Origin: Gammaproteobacteria bacterium
Lineage (GTDB): Bacteria; Pseudomonadota; Gammaproteobacteria; Pseudomonadales; Oleiphilaceae
DNA: 42,154 nt
Reading direction: 5' to 3'
Assembly: GCA_030427465.1 (NCBI GenBank)
Contig: JAUIAZ010000003.1
Span: 1 to 42,154 of the forward strand
The notes beneath the pieces are model-generated. The model was not told the DNA's origin and did no database searches. It saw only the letters and a list, made by a program, of their open reading frames with translations. Positions 18,521 to 27,540 of the stretch are shown one piece after another; the stretch's first letter is position 1; each line of letters begins with the position of its first letter. The position numbers and the translations under genes are program-made.

Positions 18521-20992
18521 ATGAACAGAAAATGGCTGATGCTACCTCTGGTGGCAGCTCTGGGCGCCTGTAGTGGCGACGACGGCGATGACGCGATCCA
18601 GAGTCTCATTGAACAGAGCACCCTGGAATCCGGCAGTGCCTCTTGCTTCAAGGGCGGGCTGGAAATCCGTACCGGTTCCGATCGAAACGGGGATGGCATG
18701 CTGAGCGATGATGAGGTCGCTTCGACTTCAGCGCTGTGTAACCAGTCCGGCGTCAACACCGAGCGGAACTTCAATCGAATCGCCTCTTTCCCCGTCTGCT
18801 CGCACATCGACGCAAACTGCAACGATGATACTGAAACTGCTGCCGAGATTGTGGCAGCCAGTGAAGACGGCAACACCCTTATCTATACCAACAGCCCCAT
18901 GGAAGAGGTGGGGTTTGTTGACATAACCGATCCTGAAAATCCCGCCCCTCTGGGTACGCTAACACTGACTGGGGAACCGACTTCTGTCGCCGTGGCTGGG
19001 GATAACGCCTTGGTTGGCATCAACAGCAGCGCTGATTTCATCAACGTGGCCGGTTCGCTCGCGGTCATTGATATCGCAACCCGTAGCCTCGTCACCAGCA
19101 TTGACGTCGGGGGCCAGCCAGACAGTGTCGCAGTCAGCCCGGATGGCAGCTATGCCGCTGTAGTCATCGAAAATGAGCGTGATGAAGACCTGAATGACGG
19201 TGCCATCCCACAGTTACCTGCTGGCTCGCTGGTTATCGTTGCACTCAGTGGGGCACCGGCCTCCTGGACGGCGCAAACGGTTGATCTGACCGGTCTGGCT
19301 GACCTTTACCCGAGCGACCCGGAACCAGAATATGTTGACATCAACAGCGACAACATTGCGGTCGTCACGCTGCAGGAAAACAACCACATCGTTCTGGTCG
19401 ATTTGAGCGATGGCAGCATCGTCAACGATTTCAGTGCCGGCAGTGTTGACCTCGAAGGGGTCGATGCGACTGAAGAAGATCCGGCCCTGATATCGCAAAC
19501 GGAATCTCTCAACGGTGTACTGAGTGAGCCGGATGGTGTTGCCTGGATCAACAGTGAATATTTTGCCACTGCAGACGAAGGTGACCTGGATGGTGGTAGC
19601 CGAGGTTTTACCATTTTCAATACAGAGGGTGAGGTGGTGTACAACAGTGGCAACACGCTGGACCATTTGACCGCCCGACTTGGTCACTATCCCGACGCCC
19701 GCTCGGAGAACAAAGGGAACGAGCCAGAAAATGCCGAGGTGGGTATTTACGGGGATGACCGCTACCTGTTCGTGGCCTCAGAAAGATCGAGCCTGGTACT
19801 GGTATACGATGTCGCCGATCCGAAAAATCCGGTTTACAAGCAGACCCTGCCTGCCGGAGCGGCACCAGAAGGGGTACTTGCCCTGCCTTCTCGCAACCTG
19901 CTGATTGCCGCCAGTGAGGAAGACAACCGGGGGGACAAGATCCGTTCCGTGCTGAACATCTATCGCTATTCCGATGAGGCACCGGCTTACCCCACCCTGC
20001 GCTCCGTGGACCGGGCCGATGGTTCGCCAATCCCCTGGTCTGCCATGTCCGGTCTGTCGTCTGACCCGCTGAACAGCAACACGCTGTATGCCGTCGAAGA
20101 CAGCTTCTATCAACAGAACCGCATCTTCACGCTGGATGTCTCCAGCACGCCGGCCCGGATCACCGCCGAAACCCGCATCGTTGACAGCAATGACGTCTTC
20201 GCCGCGGTGCCGGCTGCCGCACTCGCTGACTCCACGGTCGCCGAGGATGACCCAAGCCGCATCGATGTTTTTGATGTCGCGGATCTCGATGCCCTGATCA
20301 ACGATGACAAGACGGTGAATATCGACCCCGAAGGGGTATCCCGGGCATCTGACGGTGGTTTCTGGGTCGTTTCTGAAGGTTCCGGTACTGTGGGTGATGC
20401 GGGTCGGCCGGTCAACAGCCTGAACTTCCTGTTCAAACTGGATGCCAATGGCGTGATCGAAGAAGCCATTACCCTGCCCCCTGCGGTCAACGCTGCCCAG
20501 CTTCGTTTCGGTTTCGAAGGGGTGGCTGAGTACGATGGCAAAGCCTACGTGGCGTTCCAGCGGGTATGGGCTGGCGACACCAACGTCCGCATCGGGGTTT
20601 ATGACACGGTTGCAGATACCTGGTCCTTCCTCTTTTACCCCCTGGATGCACCCGCCTCGCAAAATGGTGGCTGGGTGGGTCTCTCAGACATCACCTCTAT
20701 CGGTGGTGGCGAATTCCTGATTGTCGAGCGTGACAACCAGGGTGGGCCTGATGCGGCCATCAAACGTTTGTACCGCGTTGATACCGCGGGCCTCGTGGAT
20801 GGTGACCTGGTTGCAAAAACCCTGGTGCGCGACCTGATGGATGACCTGGCGGCACCGGGCGGCCTGATACCTGAGAAGATTGAAGGGTCTGCCCTGATGG
20901 CAAACGGCGATGTCTGGATCATCAATGATAACGATGGCGTTGACACCAACAGTGGGGAAACCCAGCTGCTGAACCTGGGCGACATACTGTAA
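18521..20992 (+). CDS. Esterase-like activity of phytase family lipoprotein, with choice-of-anchor-type beta-propeller region
   Basis: MNRKWLMLPLVAALGACSGDD; SAMSGLSSDPLNSNTLYAVEDSFY, DPEGVSRASDGGFWVVSEGSG, FGFEGVAEYDGKAYVAFQR. Confidence 0.85.
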   Translation: MNRKWLMLPLVAALGACSGDDGDDAIQSLIEQSTLESGSASCFKGGLEIRTGSDRNGDGMLSDDEVASTSALCNQSGVNTERNFNRIASFPVCSHIDANCNDDTETAAEIVAASEDGNTLIYTNSPMEEVGFVDITDPENPAPLGTLTLTGEPTSVAVAGDNALVGINSSADFINVAGSLAVIDIATRSLVTSIDVGGQPDSVAVSPDGSYAAVVIENERDEDLNDGAIPQLPAGSLVIVALSGAPASWTAQTVDLTGLADLYPSDPEPEYVDINSDNIAVVTLQENNHIVLVDLSDGSIVNDFSAGSVDLEGVDATEEDPALISQTESLNGVLSEPDGVAWINSEYFATADEGDLDGGSRGFTIFNTEGEVVYNSGNTLDHLTARLGHYPDARSENKGNEPENAEVGIYGDDRYLFVASERSSLVLVYDVADPKNPVYKQTLPAGAAPEGVLALPSRNLLIAASEEDNRGDKIRSVLNIYRYSDEAPAYPTLRSVDRADGSPIPWSAMSGLSSDPLNSNTLYAVEDSFYQQNRIFTLDVSSTPARITAETRIVDSNDVFAAVPAAALADSTVAEDDPSRIDVFDVADLDALINDDKTVNIDPEGVSRASDGGFWVVSEGSGTVGDAGRPVNSLNFLFKLDANGVIEEAITLPPAVNAAQLRFGFEGVAEYDGKAYVAFQRVWAGDTNVRIGVYDTVADTWSFLFYPLDAPASQNGGWVGLSDITSIGGGEFLIVERDNQGGPDAAIKRLYRVDTAGLVDGDLVAKTLVRDLMDDLAAPGGLIPEKIEGSALMANGDVWIINDNDGVDTNSGETQLLNLGDIL

Positions 20993-21070
20993 CCCCTGCC
21001 CCGGACCAGCCGGCCCCGGATGACAATGGATCGCCATGATTCAACCGGGTGCCGGCTTCATAGTCGGGCC

Positions 21071-21859
21071 TTACTCGCCGAGGGTATCCCGCAGCCGATA
21101 GTAAGCAATCCCCATCCATTCCCGCAACGCCAGCTGACTGTCAGCCAGAGCATCGGCATCCGGTAGCCAGAGCAGAACTTCCGGTTGCCCGTGGATGGGC
21201 GCGCGGTAGTCCGTGGGGGCAGCAATCAGATCCAGATCAAAGGGCTCGAACAGGTAAAGGCTTCGGGGCATGTGAAACGCCGAGGTGACCAATATTATCT
21301 TTTGGAAGCCTTTCTCCTGTCCCAGTGCCGCTATATAACTCGCATTCTCCGATGTATTACGCGCCTGTGTTTCCAGTATCAGATGATCGCGAGGAACCCC
21401 CAGGGCTTCAAGTAACTCAATGTGATAGTCCGCTTCAGTGAGCAGGCCATCCTGAGGAAACACCTGCCCACCACTGATAATGATGTAAGGCGCCTTCCCT
21501 GCATGATAAAGCGCCGCCGCAAACGTCACGCGGTCGCCGGCGTCATTCATTTCCGCCTGTGGACGGGGTGGAACCGGGTGCAACATGGCTCCCCCCAGCA
21601 GGATGATGGCATCCGCTGCCGGCACCTCAGACACCACCCTGGGTGGAGACTGATTTTCCAGACTTTCCATCAGAATCTGAGACACCCGGGCGGTGGAAAA
21701 CATCCAGAGACAGCCGATGGCCAGCAGGATACTGAGCATCGCCGCACCGGTGCGTTGGCGCTGCAACATCCAGATTGCCAGAACCAACAGCAGCAGAGAC
21801 CAGGTCAGCGGGAAGAAAAAGTACGGAAGGAATTTGTTGAGAAACATACCAGGAATCAA
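21071..21859 (-). CDS. YdcF/ElyC-like DUF218 membrane protein
   Basis: N-terminal TMs, ADAIILLGGAML, KAPYIIISGGQ, ETQARNTSENASYIAAL, ILVTSAFHMPRSLYLFE. Confidence 0.9.
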   Translation of the reverse strand: MIPGMFLNKFLPYFFFPLTWSLLLLVLAIWMLQRQRTGAAMLSILLAIGCLWMFSTARVSQILMESLENQSPPRVVSEVPAADAIILLGGAMLHPVPPRPQAEMNDAGDRVTFAAALYHAGKAPYIIISGGQVFPQDGLLTEADYHIELLEALGVPRDHLILETQARNTSENASYIAALGQEKGFQKIILVTSAFHMPRSLYLFEPFDLDLIAAPTDYRAPIHGQPEVLLWLPDADALADSQLALREWMGIAYYRLRDTLGE

Positions 21860-21860
21860 G

Positions 21861-23534
21861 TTATACAGAAGGCTTCAGAGGCTGGTCCGGTTCCGGCAAA
21901 CGCGAAAGGCAGGTCAGCACCAGCGCCCAGAACTCCGAGAAATCGTTCACCACCACATCCGGTTTATGCGGGAAACGCGCATCACCGGGAAAAATTTTCT
22001 GCAGCCACGGAAGGTCCCATTGGGCGCCGTTAAAAAAGACGCTGGTGATGCCGGCAGTTTTCGCAGAAATCGTATCGGTTGTACTGTCCCCAACATACCA
22101 GACCCCGGAACTCAGGGACGTCTCCAGATTGCCCACGGATTTGAGCAGAGGGTCCGGGTGTGGCTTCCGCAGTTCAGTATCGTCCCCACACACAACAGTA
22201 TCGAATAGCCCCATCCACAGCCCATCTTCCATGGCTTTGAGTTCCACTTCAAAGAACTCGCGATCGCGGTTGGTGATCACACCAATCGGAAGCCCCAAGC
22301 CCTTCAGACCCTTTAACATGGCCAGGATGCGCGGTTCGAAGGGGAGCACCTGACCAAAGTAATTCCGGTAGTGACCGGTGAAGGCCCTATGCGCAATCTG
22401 CTTGGCCTCCTGATCGTCGCCGAACAACACTTCGAAGATATCCGTGCGAGAGATTTTGCGATCCGCTTTCACTTTGGGGTGCAGGGCCTGGTAATTTTTC
22501 ACGTGCTCGACCAGCTTCGCATCATTGGGTGAGCGGCTGTTCTCCGGTTTCACCATACGTTCGGTCAGTCCCAGCCGGTCGAACTCCTGCAACAGGTCAT
22601 CGACCGCGTGATACATGGCGTCCAGGGTATCTGCCAGTGTCGCATGCCAGTCAAAGAGAACAAGTTTCGGCGGTGTCAGACTGGCGACTGACGGGTGCCA
22701 GTCCGGCTCAATTCGCGGTGGTGGCAAAACATGGGGTGGGAAAGGTGGCGGCCGGGTGACGTCTATTTCCTGTGACTTTTCAGGGAAGCGTGCCGCCAAG
22801 AATGACATCAGGGCTTCAAAGCTCTCCACGGCACCATCCGGGCGGGTTTCCTCGAGTTCCTCATCAGGAACCTCACGTGCACCGCTATAAAACACGGCAC
22901 TGATCTCCGCATTCCGGGCGGTCTTCATATCCGTGGGGCTGTCACCTACATACCAGATATCCGCACCGGCCTTCAGCCCGGTCAGGCGCAGTGCCTCGTG
23001 AATCACATCCGGCTCCGGTTTGTATTCAGGCACATCGTCGGCGCAGACAATGCAATCAAACAAATCCTGAAGGCGCCCGGAGTCCACCAGCTCCAGCTCG
23101 GGCAGAAGAAATTCCCGGCTGCGGTTGGTCGCGATGCCCAGCTTGATACCGAGCGTTTTCAGAGCCTTCAGGTACTCATAGACACCCGGTTCAAAAAGAT
23201 GAACTTCACCGAAATGATGGCGGTAGCACTGGTTGTAGGCCAGGTGAGCGATGCGTTTGGCTTTCGTATTATCGCCAAAAACGGCATTGAAAATTTCGGT
23301 GCGCGACACGCGTCGCTCGGCAAGAATTTTGGGGTGTAGCTTGCGATAGATACGGATATAGCGCACCAGCTTGGCATCGTTGGGCGAGTGACACTCAGTC
23401 TCCGGTACCAGTTGCTCGACCAGACCGAGTTCCTCCAGCGAAGGTAGCATCTCTTCCATCGCGGAATACATGGCATCCAGCGTATCCACCAGCGTTCCGT
23501 GCCAGTCAAACAGAATCAGGCGGGGGAAAAGCAT
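21861..23534 (-). CDS. Tandem HAD-superfamily hydrolase (two fused HAD domains)
   Basis: Two copies: LILFDWHGTLVDTLDAMYSAMEEML... and LVLFDWHATLADTLDAMYHAVDDLL..., each with IATNRSRE/VITNRDRE and WYVGDS(P/T)TD. Confidence 0.93.
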   Translation of the reverse strand: MLFPRLILFDWHGTLVDTLDAMYSAMEEMLPSLEELGLVEQLVPETECHSPNDAKLVRYIRIYRKLHPKILAERRVSRTEIFNAVFGDNTKAKRIAHLAYNQCYRHHFGEVHLFEPGVYEYLKALKTLGIKLGIATNRSREFLLPELELVDSGRLQDLFDCIVCADDVPEYKPEPDVIHEALRLTGLKAGADIWYVGDSPTDMKTARNAEISAVFYSGAREVPDEELEETRPDGAVESFEALMSFLAARFPEKSQEIDVTRPPPFPPHVLPPPRIEPDWHPSVASLTPPKLVLFDWHATLADTLDAMYHAVDDLLQEFDRLGLTERMVKPENSRSPNDAKLVEHVKNYQALHPKVKADRKISRTDIFEVLFGDDQEAKQIAHRAFTGHYRNYFGQVLPFEPRILAMLKGLKGLGLPIGVITNRDREFFEVELKAMEDGLWMGLFDTVVCGDDTELRKPHPDPLLKSVGNLETSLSSGVWYVGDSTTDTISAKTAGITSVFFNGAQWDLPWLQKIFPGDARFPHKPDVVVNDFSEFWALVLTCLSRLPEPDQPLKPSV

Positions 23535-23651
23535 CTGGGGCCTCCGGGATTATCTTTTTCAAAGTATAGACAAGCAAAAAACAGCTGATGAACGTTGATT
23601 GCCCCGACTTTCTGAGGGGAATTCAGGAGAATTCTGAACTACGCTGTTTTT

Positions 23652-24719
23652 ATGAAAATGCTTCCGGAAATTCCTGTTATGAACATACAAAACGGCCTGG
23701 CAGATCGGATGCGAACCCTTCTACTGCCATTTGTGTCACTCATCAGCCTGGTGATGGGGGGTTGCTCCACCGATCCCTACATCCACGACTTCGCCTATGA
23801 AGGCGATACCGCCAGGGTCGCCGCGATGATTGATGATGGTTGGCCGCCTGATCGTGCCAATGATTTTGGCAAAACCGGTCTGATGATTGCTGCCGAAAAA
23901 AATGATGTCGCCATGGCAAAAGTGTTTATTGACAAGGGCGCCAACGTCAACGCACGTACCACCGGTGGCTGGACTGCCTTGTACTATGCTGCCGTGAAAA
24001 AGGGCGGACCTGAGATAATCGGCCTGCTCCTGGACGCTGGTGCAAACGTAGACCAGGCAACAGATTCAGATAATTGGACCCCACTAATGGCCGCAGCCCG
24101 CTACCGGAATGATACTGAGGTGCTGAATCGCCTGTTGGATGGAGGCGCTAACCTCGAACAGAGGAACAAGTTTGGTTGGAGTCCGCTCATGCTTGCCGTA
24201 TCTGCGGACAGTGCGGATATGGCCAAAACGCTGATCCATCGGGGTGCCTCATTTTCACACCGAAACCGGGATGGCAAAGACGTTTTTGAGATAGCGCAAA
24301 GCAAGCAGAAGGTGACGGTTGACTTTCTGGAGCAGGAACGTCAGCGATATCAGACTGAACTCGCCAAACGTCTGAAACGTGAAGCAGAGGAGCAGTTTAC
24401 CAAGCGTCTCACGGAAGCCAAGCAAAGAGACCTTGCCCTCCCTGCCAATATCCGCCGTGATAAATATCTGGTGGCAATGTCGACCGCACTCAAGCAGGAA
24501 AAGTTTACTGATGCCCTTTTGTACGCCCAGCTACTGGAAGACAACGGCACGGCCGTGGAAGACTCGCTGTATTTTTTCTGGGGAGAGGCGCTGCTGAAGG
24601 AAGGGCAGCCGGAAAGGGCCATTGAAAAGCTCAATGTCTATCTGAGAAAAGCCGGTTCTTCGGGGAAATACTATACTCAAGCCCTGCAATTGCTTCTTGA
24701 GGCGGAAAAGAAGATCTGA
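23652..24719 (+). CDS. Ankyrin-repeat lipoprotein with C-terminal TPR-like module
   Basis: SLVMGGCSTDP lipobox (likely start 23709); ANVNARTTGGWTALYYAA, ANVDQATDSDNWTPLMAAAR, ANLEQRNKFGWSPLMLAV; C-terminal LPANIRRDKYL... Confidence 0.88.
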   Translation: MKMLPEIPVMNIQNGLADRMRTLLLPFVSLISLVMGGCSTDPYIHDFAYEGDTARVAAMIDDGWPPDRANDFGKTGLMIAAEKNDVAMAKVFIDKGANVNARTTGGWTALYYAAVKKGGPEIIGLLLDAGANVDQATDSDNWTPLMAAARYRNDTEVLNRLLDGGANLEQRNKFGWSPLMLAVSADSADMAKTLIHRGASFSHRNRDGKDVFEIAQSKQKVTVDFLEQERQRYQTELAKRLKREAEEQFTKRLTEAKQRDLALPANIRRDKYLVAMSTALKQEKFTDALLYAQLLEDNGTAVEDSLYFFWGEALLKEGQPERAIEKLNVYLRKAGSSGKYYTQALQLLLEAEKKI

Positions 24720-24788
24720 TGCCTGACGCCGCCGTCTGCGCCCGGTGATCGAACGCAGCCCGATATGACGCCGAGCGGGCCATTCCAC

Positions 24789-26387
24789 TCAATAATGCTT
24801 GAAGGTTCCCTGGGAGGCCGAACATTGCCGCTGCACGGTTTCTGCCGCGACGGTATAGGTGAACATCACCGTTTTGCCCCGGGGACTATCGAGTGTGCAG
24901 CTGGCGCCCTCCCGGGAGCAACCGCCACTGATGATCTTGTTGGGTGCGATACTGCACTGCTGCCGAAACTGCTGATACTGGCTTTGCTTGTAGACAGTGT
25001 AGTCGATGCAGATCATCTGGGCCGCATTGTAACAGCTGATTTCGTAAACCCCATCATTAGCCTGGCTCTGAGTTCCGTAAGCATTATAAGAGCTGTTGGA
25101 AGACTGGGTTGAGGAGACACGGGAACTCACCTTGCCTACCGCGGAACCAATGGATGAGGTAACTGACCGTCCTACCTCAACATCTTTAGTCACCTGCGCC
25201 GCCACCGTGGCAAGCTGTTCTGCCGACACCATGCCGTCATTGACCAGTCCTGCACCCCCCACAATCGTTGCCATGCCTGCCAGAAACGCTGCATCGGAAC
25301 GGTCCTGCTGCTCCTGACGCTGTTTCGCCAGACGTCTTTCATGTTCGCGCTGCCACTGGCTGACGCGCGTTTGCATCTCATTGTCCAGCGCCCTGACCTG
25401 TTTGTCCGTCGCAGCGAGTACCTGTTCGTAGCTCTGCCCTTCCTCCAGGGTTGCCGGCTGCGGGGCAAAATCCAACCCGGCATTACGGCACAATCCCACA
25501 CGCTGGTCCTCAATACTGCCTGCCGCATCGAGCAGATCTTTGGACGGTAGCTGATAACAGCCTGTTGCCGAAAGTGAGCAGTCACATAGTGAGCGCAGCC
25601 CTGCCTGACTCCGGACAAGGCGCCTGCCCAGGGCATCAAGTTTGAGCGCCTCCCGGGCGGCATGGATATTGTCCAGACTGATTTCCGGCTTAGAGGCCAC
25701 CTCAGATTTACCCGACGCTATCCCGGAGTTTGATAAGGATGCATTGGCAGGCTGGCCTGACATCAGGTTGTCCAGAGACAATCCAACGGAGCCGCCACGT
25801 TGCTCGGTCGCGGCTGGTTCCGTCATCAGGCCATCCAGAGACAGGCCCGAAGCACCGGCTTCGGGCAAGGTTCTTGGCCAAGCGCTAAACCAGTCCTCAA
25901 TACAGCCGTAGCTCCCTTCACAGTGTTTCTCGACAAGCTGGTAGTCGGCCAGGGAAACCGGGTTCTGGCGCTGCTGCTGTTCGGTGCGGATATGCTGGCA
26001 CATCCAGTCCTGGCACTCACTGAAGATCGGATCGCTGGGATCCCAGAGCCGGCGAAACTGGCTCTCAAACTGGCGGCTTTTCACCGGCGCTTCTGTCTTC
26101 AGTGCTTCCATGAAAACATGAGCAGCTGACTCGCCCTCCCGAAGAGTTCTGACGGTCTGGCAGAAGGGCGTGTTTTCGTTTAACCAGCCCCGCATATCAG
26201 CAAACAGATCAGGAACGGCATCGATCATATAACCATGGCAGGCACTGCGGATGGTCATATCCAGTTGAGTTTCAAATTCCTCCAGAGTCTGCTGCGCATG
26301 CACGGAGGTGGCCGTACTCAAACCGATCAACCCCAATATCACGGCCAGTAGAAAAGAGAGGGGAAATGAAATAATCGACATTGGCAT
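24789..26387 (-). CDS. Secreted protein of unknown function (532 aa)
   Basis: Full-length ORF with signal peptide, multiple Cys, three SLD(G/N)(L/I) motifs. Confidence 0.8.
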   Translation of the reverse strand: MPMSIISFPLSFLLAVILGLIGLSTATSVHAQQTLEEFETQLDMTIRSACHGYMIDAVPDLFADMRGWLNENTPFCQTVRTLREGESAAHVFMEALKTEAPVKSRQFESQFRRLWDPSDPIFSECQDWMCQHIRTEQQQRQNPVSLADYQLVEKHCEGSYGCIEDWFSAWPRTLPEAGASGLSLDGLMTEPAATEQRGGSVGLSLDNLMSGQPANASLSNSGIASGKSEVASKPEISLDNIHAAREALKLDALGRRLVRSQAGLRSLCDCSLSATGCYQLPSKDLLDAAGSIEDQRVGLCRNAGLDFAPQPATLEEGQSYEQVLAATDKQVRALDNEMQTRVSQWQREHERRLAKQRQEQQDRSDAAFLAGMATIVGGAGLVNDGMVSAEQLATVAAQVTKDVEVGRSVTSSIGSAVGKVSSRVSSTQSSNSSYNAYGTQSQANDGVYEISCYNAAQMICIDYTVYKQSQYQQFRQQCSIAPNKIISGGCSREGASCTLDSPRGKTVMFTYTVAAETVQRQCSASQGTFKHY

Positions 26388-26405
26388 TCTGTTCCGGTTA
26401 AGGGC

Positions 26406-27362
26406 TTACAGGCTGGCTTCCGCCTGAGACACAATTTCGAGAGCCCGGGTGTAATGTCGTGCTGATCGACCCTGCTCCAGGATATATTCGTAAAGCTTTC
26501 TGACGGCGGCGGAATACTCGCCGGTTTTATAGAGAGCCTCCCCGTAATAAAACTTGAGGGAAGGATCAGTGCTGACCGGGAGCGCTTCAATAAGAGGGAA
26601 GATTTCCAGCGCCGGCTGATACTGCTCGGTTTTGAGCAGTTCACTGAGCTGCAGCATATATTTGTCCCGGCGCACAGTCGCTGGAAGGGATGCCTCTGCA
26701 GCGAGTCGTTGCTGCTCGCGCTGTTCTTCTGACAGGCGTTTTTTTTCCGAGGCGACCCTGGCAGAAAGCCCCGGCGGCTGCAGCCACTGAGGAACAGAAG
26801 TCAGCAAGGGTTCGCAGTTTTCCAGGCTGAACTCTGCATTACAGACTGCTACCGACTCGCTGTATTTCGTGCCAAGAAGCGCAATTGCCGGCAGCGAAAG
26901 AAGCGGCTCTACGTACTCAAAATAGCCAAAACCATCCGTCGTCAGGGAGTCATCATCCCAGTTTTTCATTTCAAAACTGGCAGCAGACACAATACCGTCT
27001 TCGGAGTAAAAGCCTCTCTTGACGGCATTGGCTCTACTGGGGGTGATGATATCCCGAATGCTGCCTTCCTCACCCTCCACATCATTGGCCACAAAGGTGA
27101 AAGGGTAGTTCTCGCCCGCAAGCAGATGGAGCCGGACAAACTGACCACTCTTCAGCACTGCTACCTCGGTATCGTTGATACGGATGCTGACTTCGGATCT
27201 GTCATCAATCAGCAAGGGAGAAAAAAGGTACGCGTTGACGGCCCCATCCGGCTTGGCAAGGATGCTTTCAACTTCCTTCTTGGATTTTGGATGCGTGGCG
27301 CAGCCTGTTGCGATAACCGCAACCAGAACTGACACCAGAAAAATCCTGAACATCCGCAACAT
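26406..27362 (-). CDS. Lipoprotein, DUF2846-like N-terminus with TPR-like C-terminal module
   Basis: MLRMFRIFLVSVLVAVIATGCATHP lipobox; C-terminal LPATVRRDKYMLQLSELLK... paralogous to that of the ankyrin protein. Confidence 0.78.
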   Translation of the reverse strand: MLRMFRIFLVSVLVAVIATGCATHPKSKKEVESILAKPDGAVNAYLFSPLLIDDRSEVSIRINDTEVAVLKSGQFVRLHLLAGENYPFTFVANDVEGEEGSIRDIITPSRANAVKRGFYSEDGIVSAASFEMKNWDDDSLTTDGFGYFEYVEPLLSLPAIALLGTKYSESVAVCNAEFSLENCEPLLTSVPQWLQPPGLSARVASEKKRLSEEQREQQRLAAEASLPATVRRDKYMLQLSELLKTEQYQPALEIFPLIEALPVSTDPSLKFYYGEALYKTGEYSAAVRKLYEYILEQGRSARHYTRALEIVSQAEASL

Positions 27363-27540
27363 CCGGCTCCTGACATGGGGTTCGGCAACCCATTCAAATA
27401 AATGACAAACTATAGCCAATCAAGCCGGTTTAGATCAGGCTTTTATATGTAACACTTTGCAGCTTTTTTTAATCCAGAGCATTGTTCAGTACTGGCCAGG
27501 CGCAAATCAGGCAGCGGTTCTTTCTCGCCCCAATATCCAG

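Noticed and set aside
19778-20662. 294-aa minus-strand ORF
   Set aside because: Antisense to the phytase-like esterase gene; no independent support.
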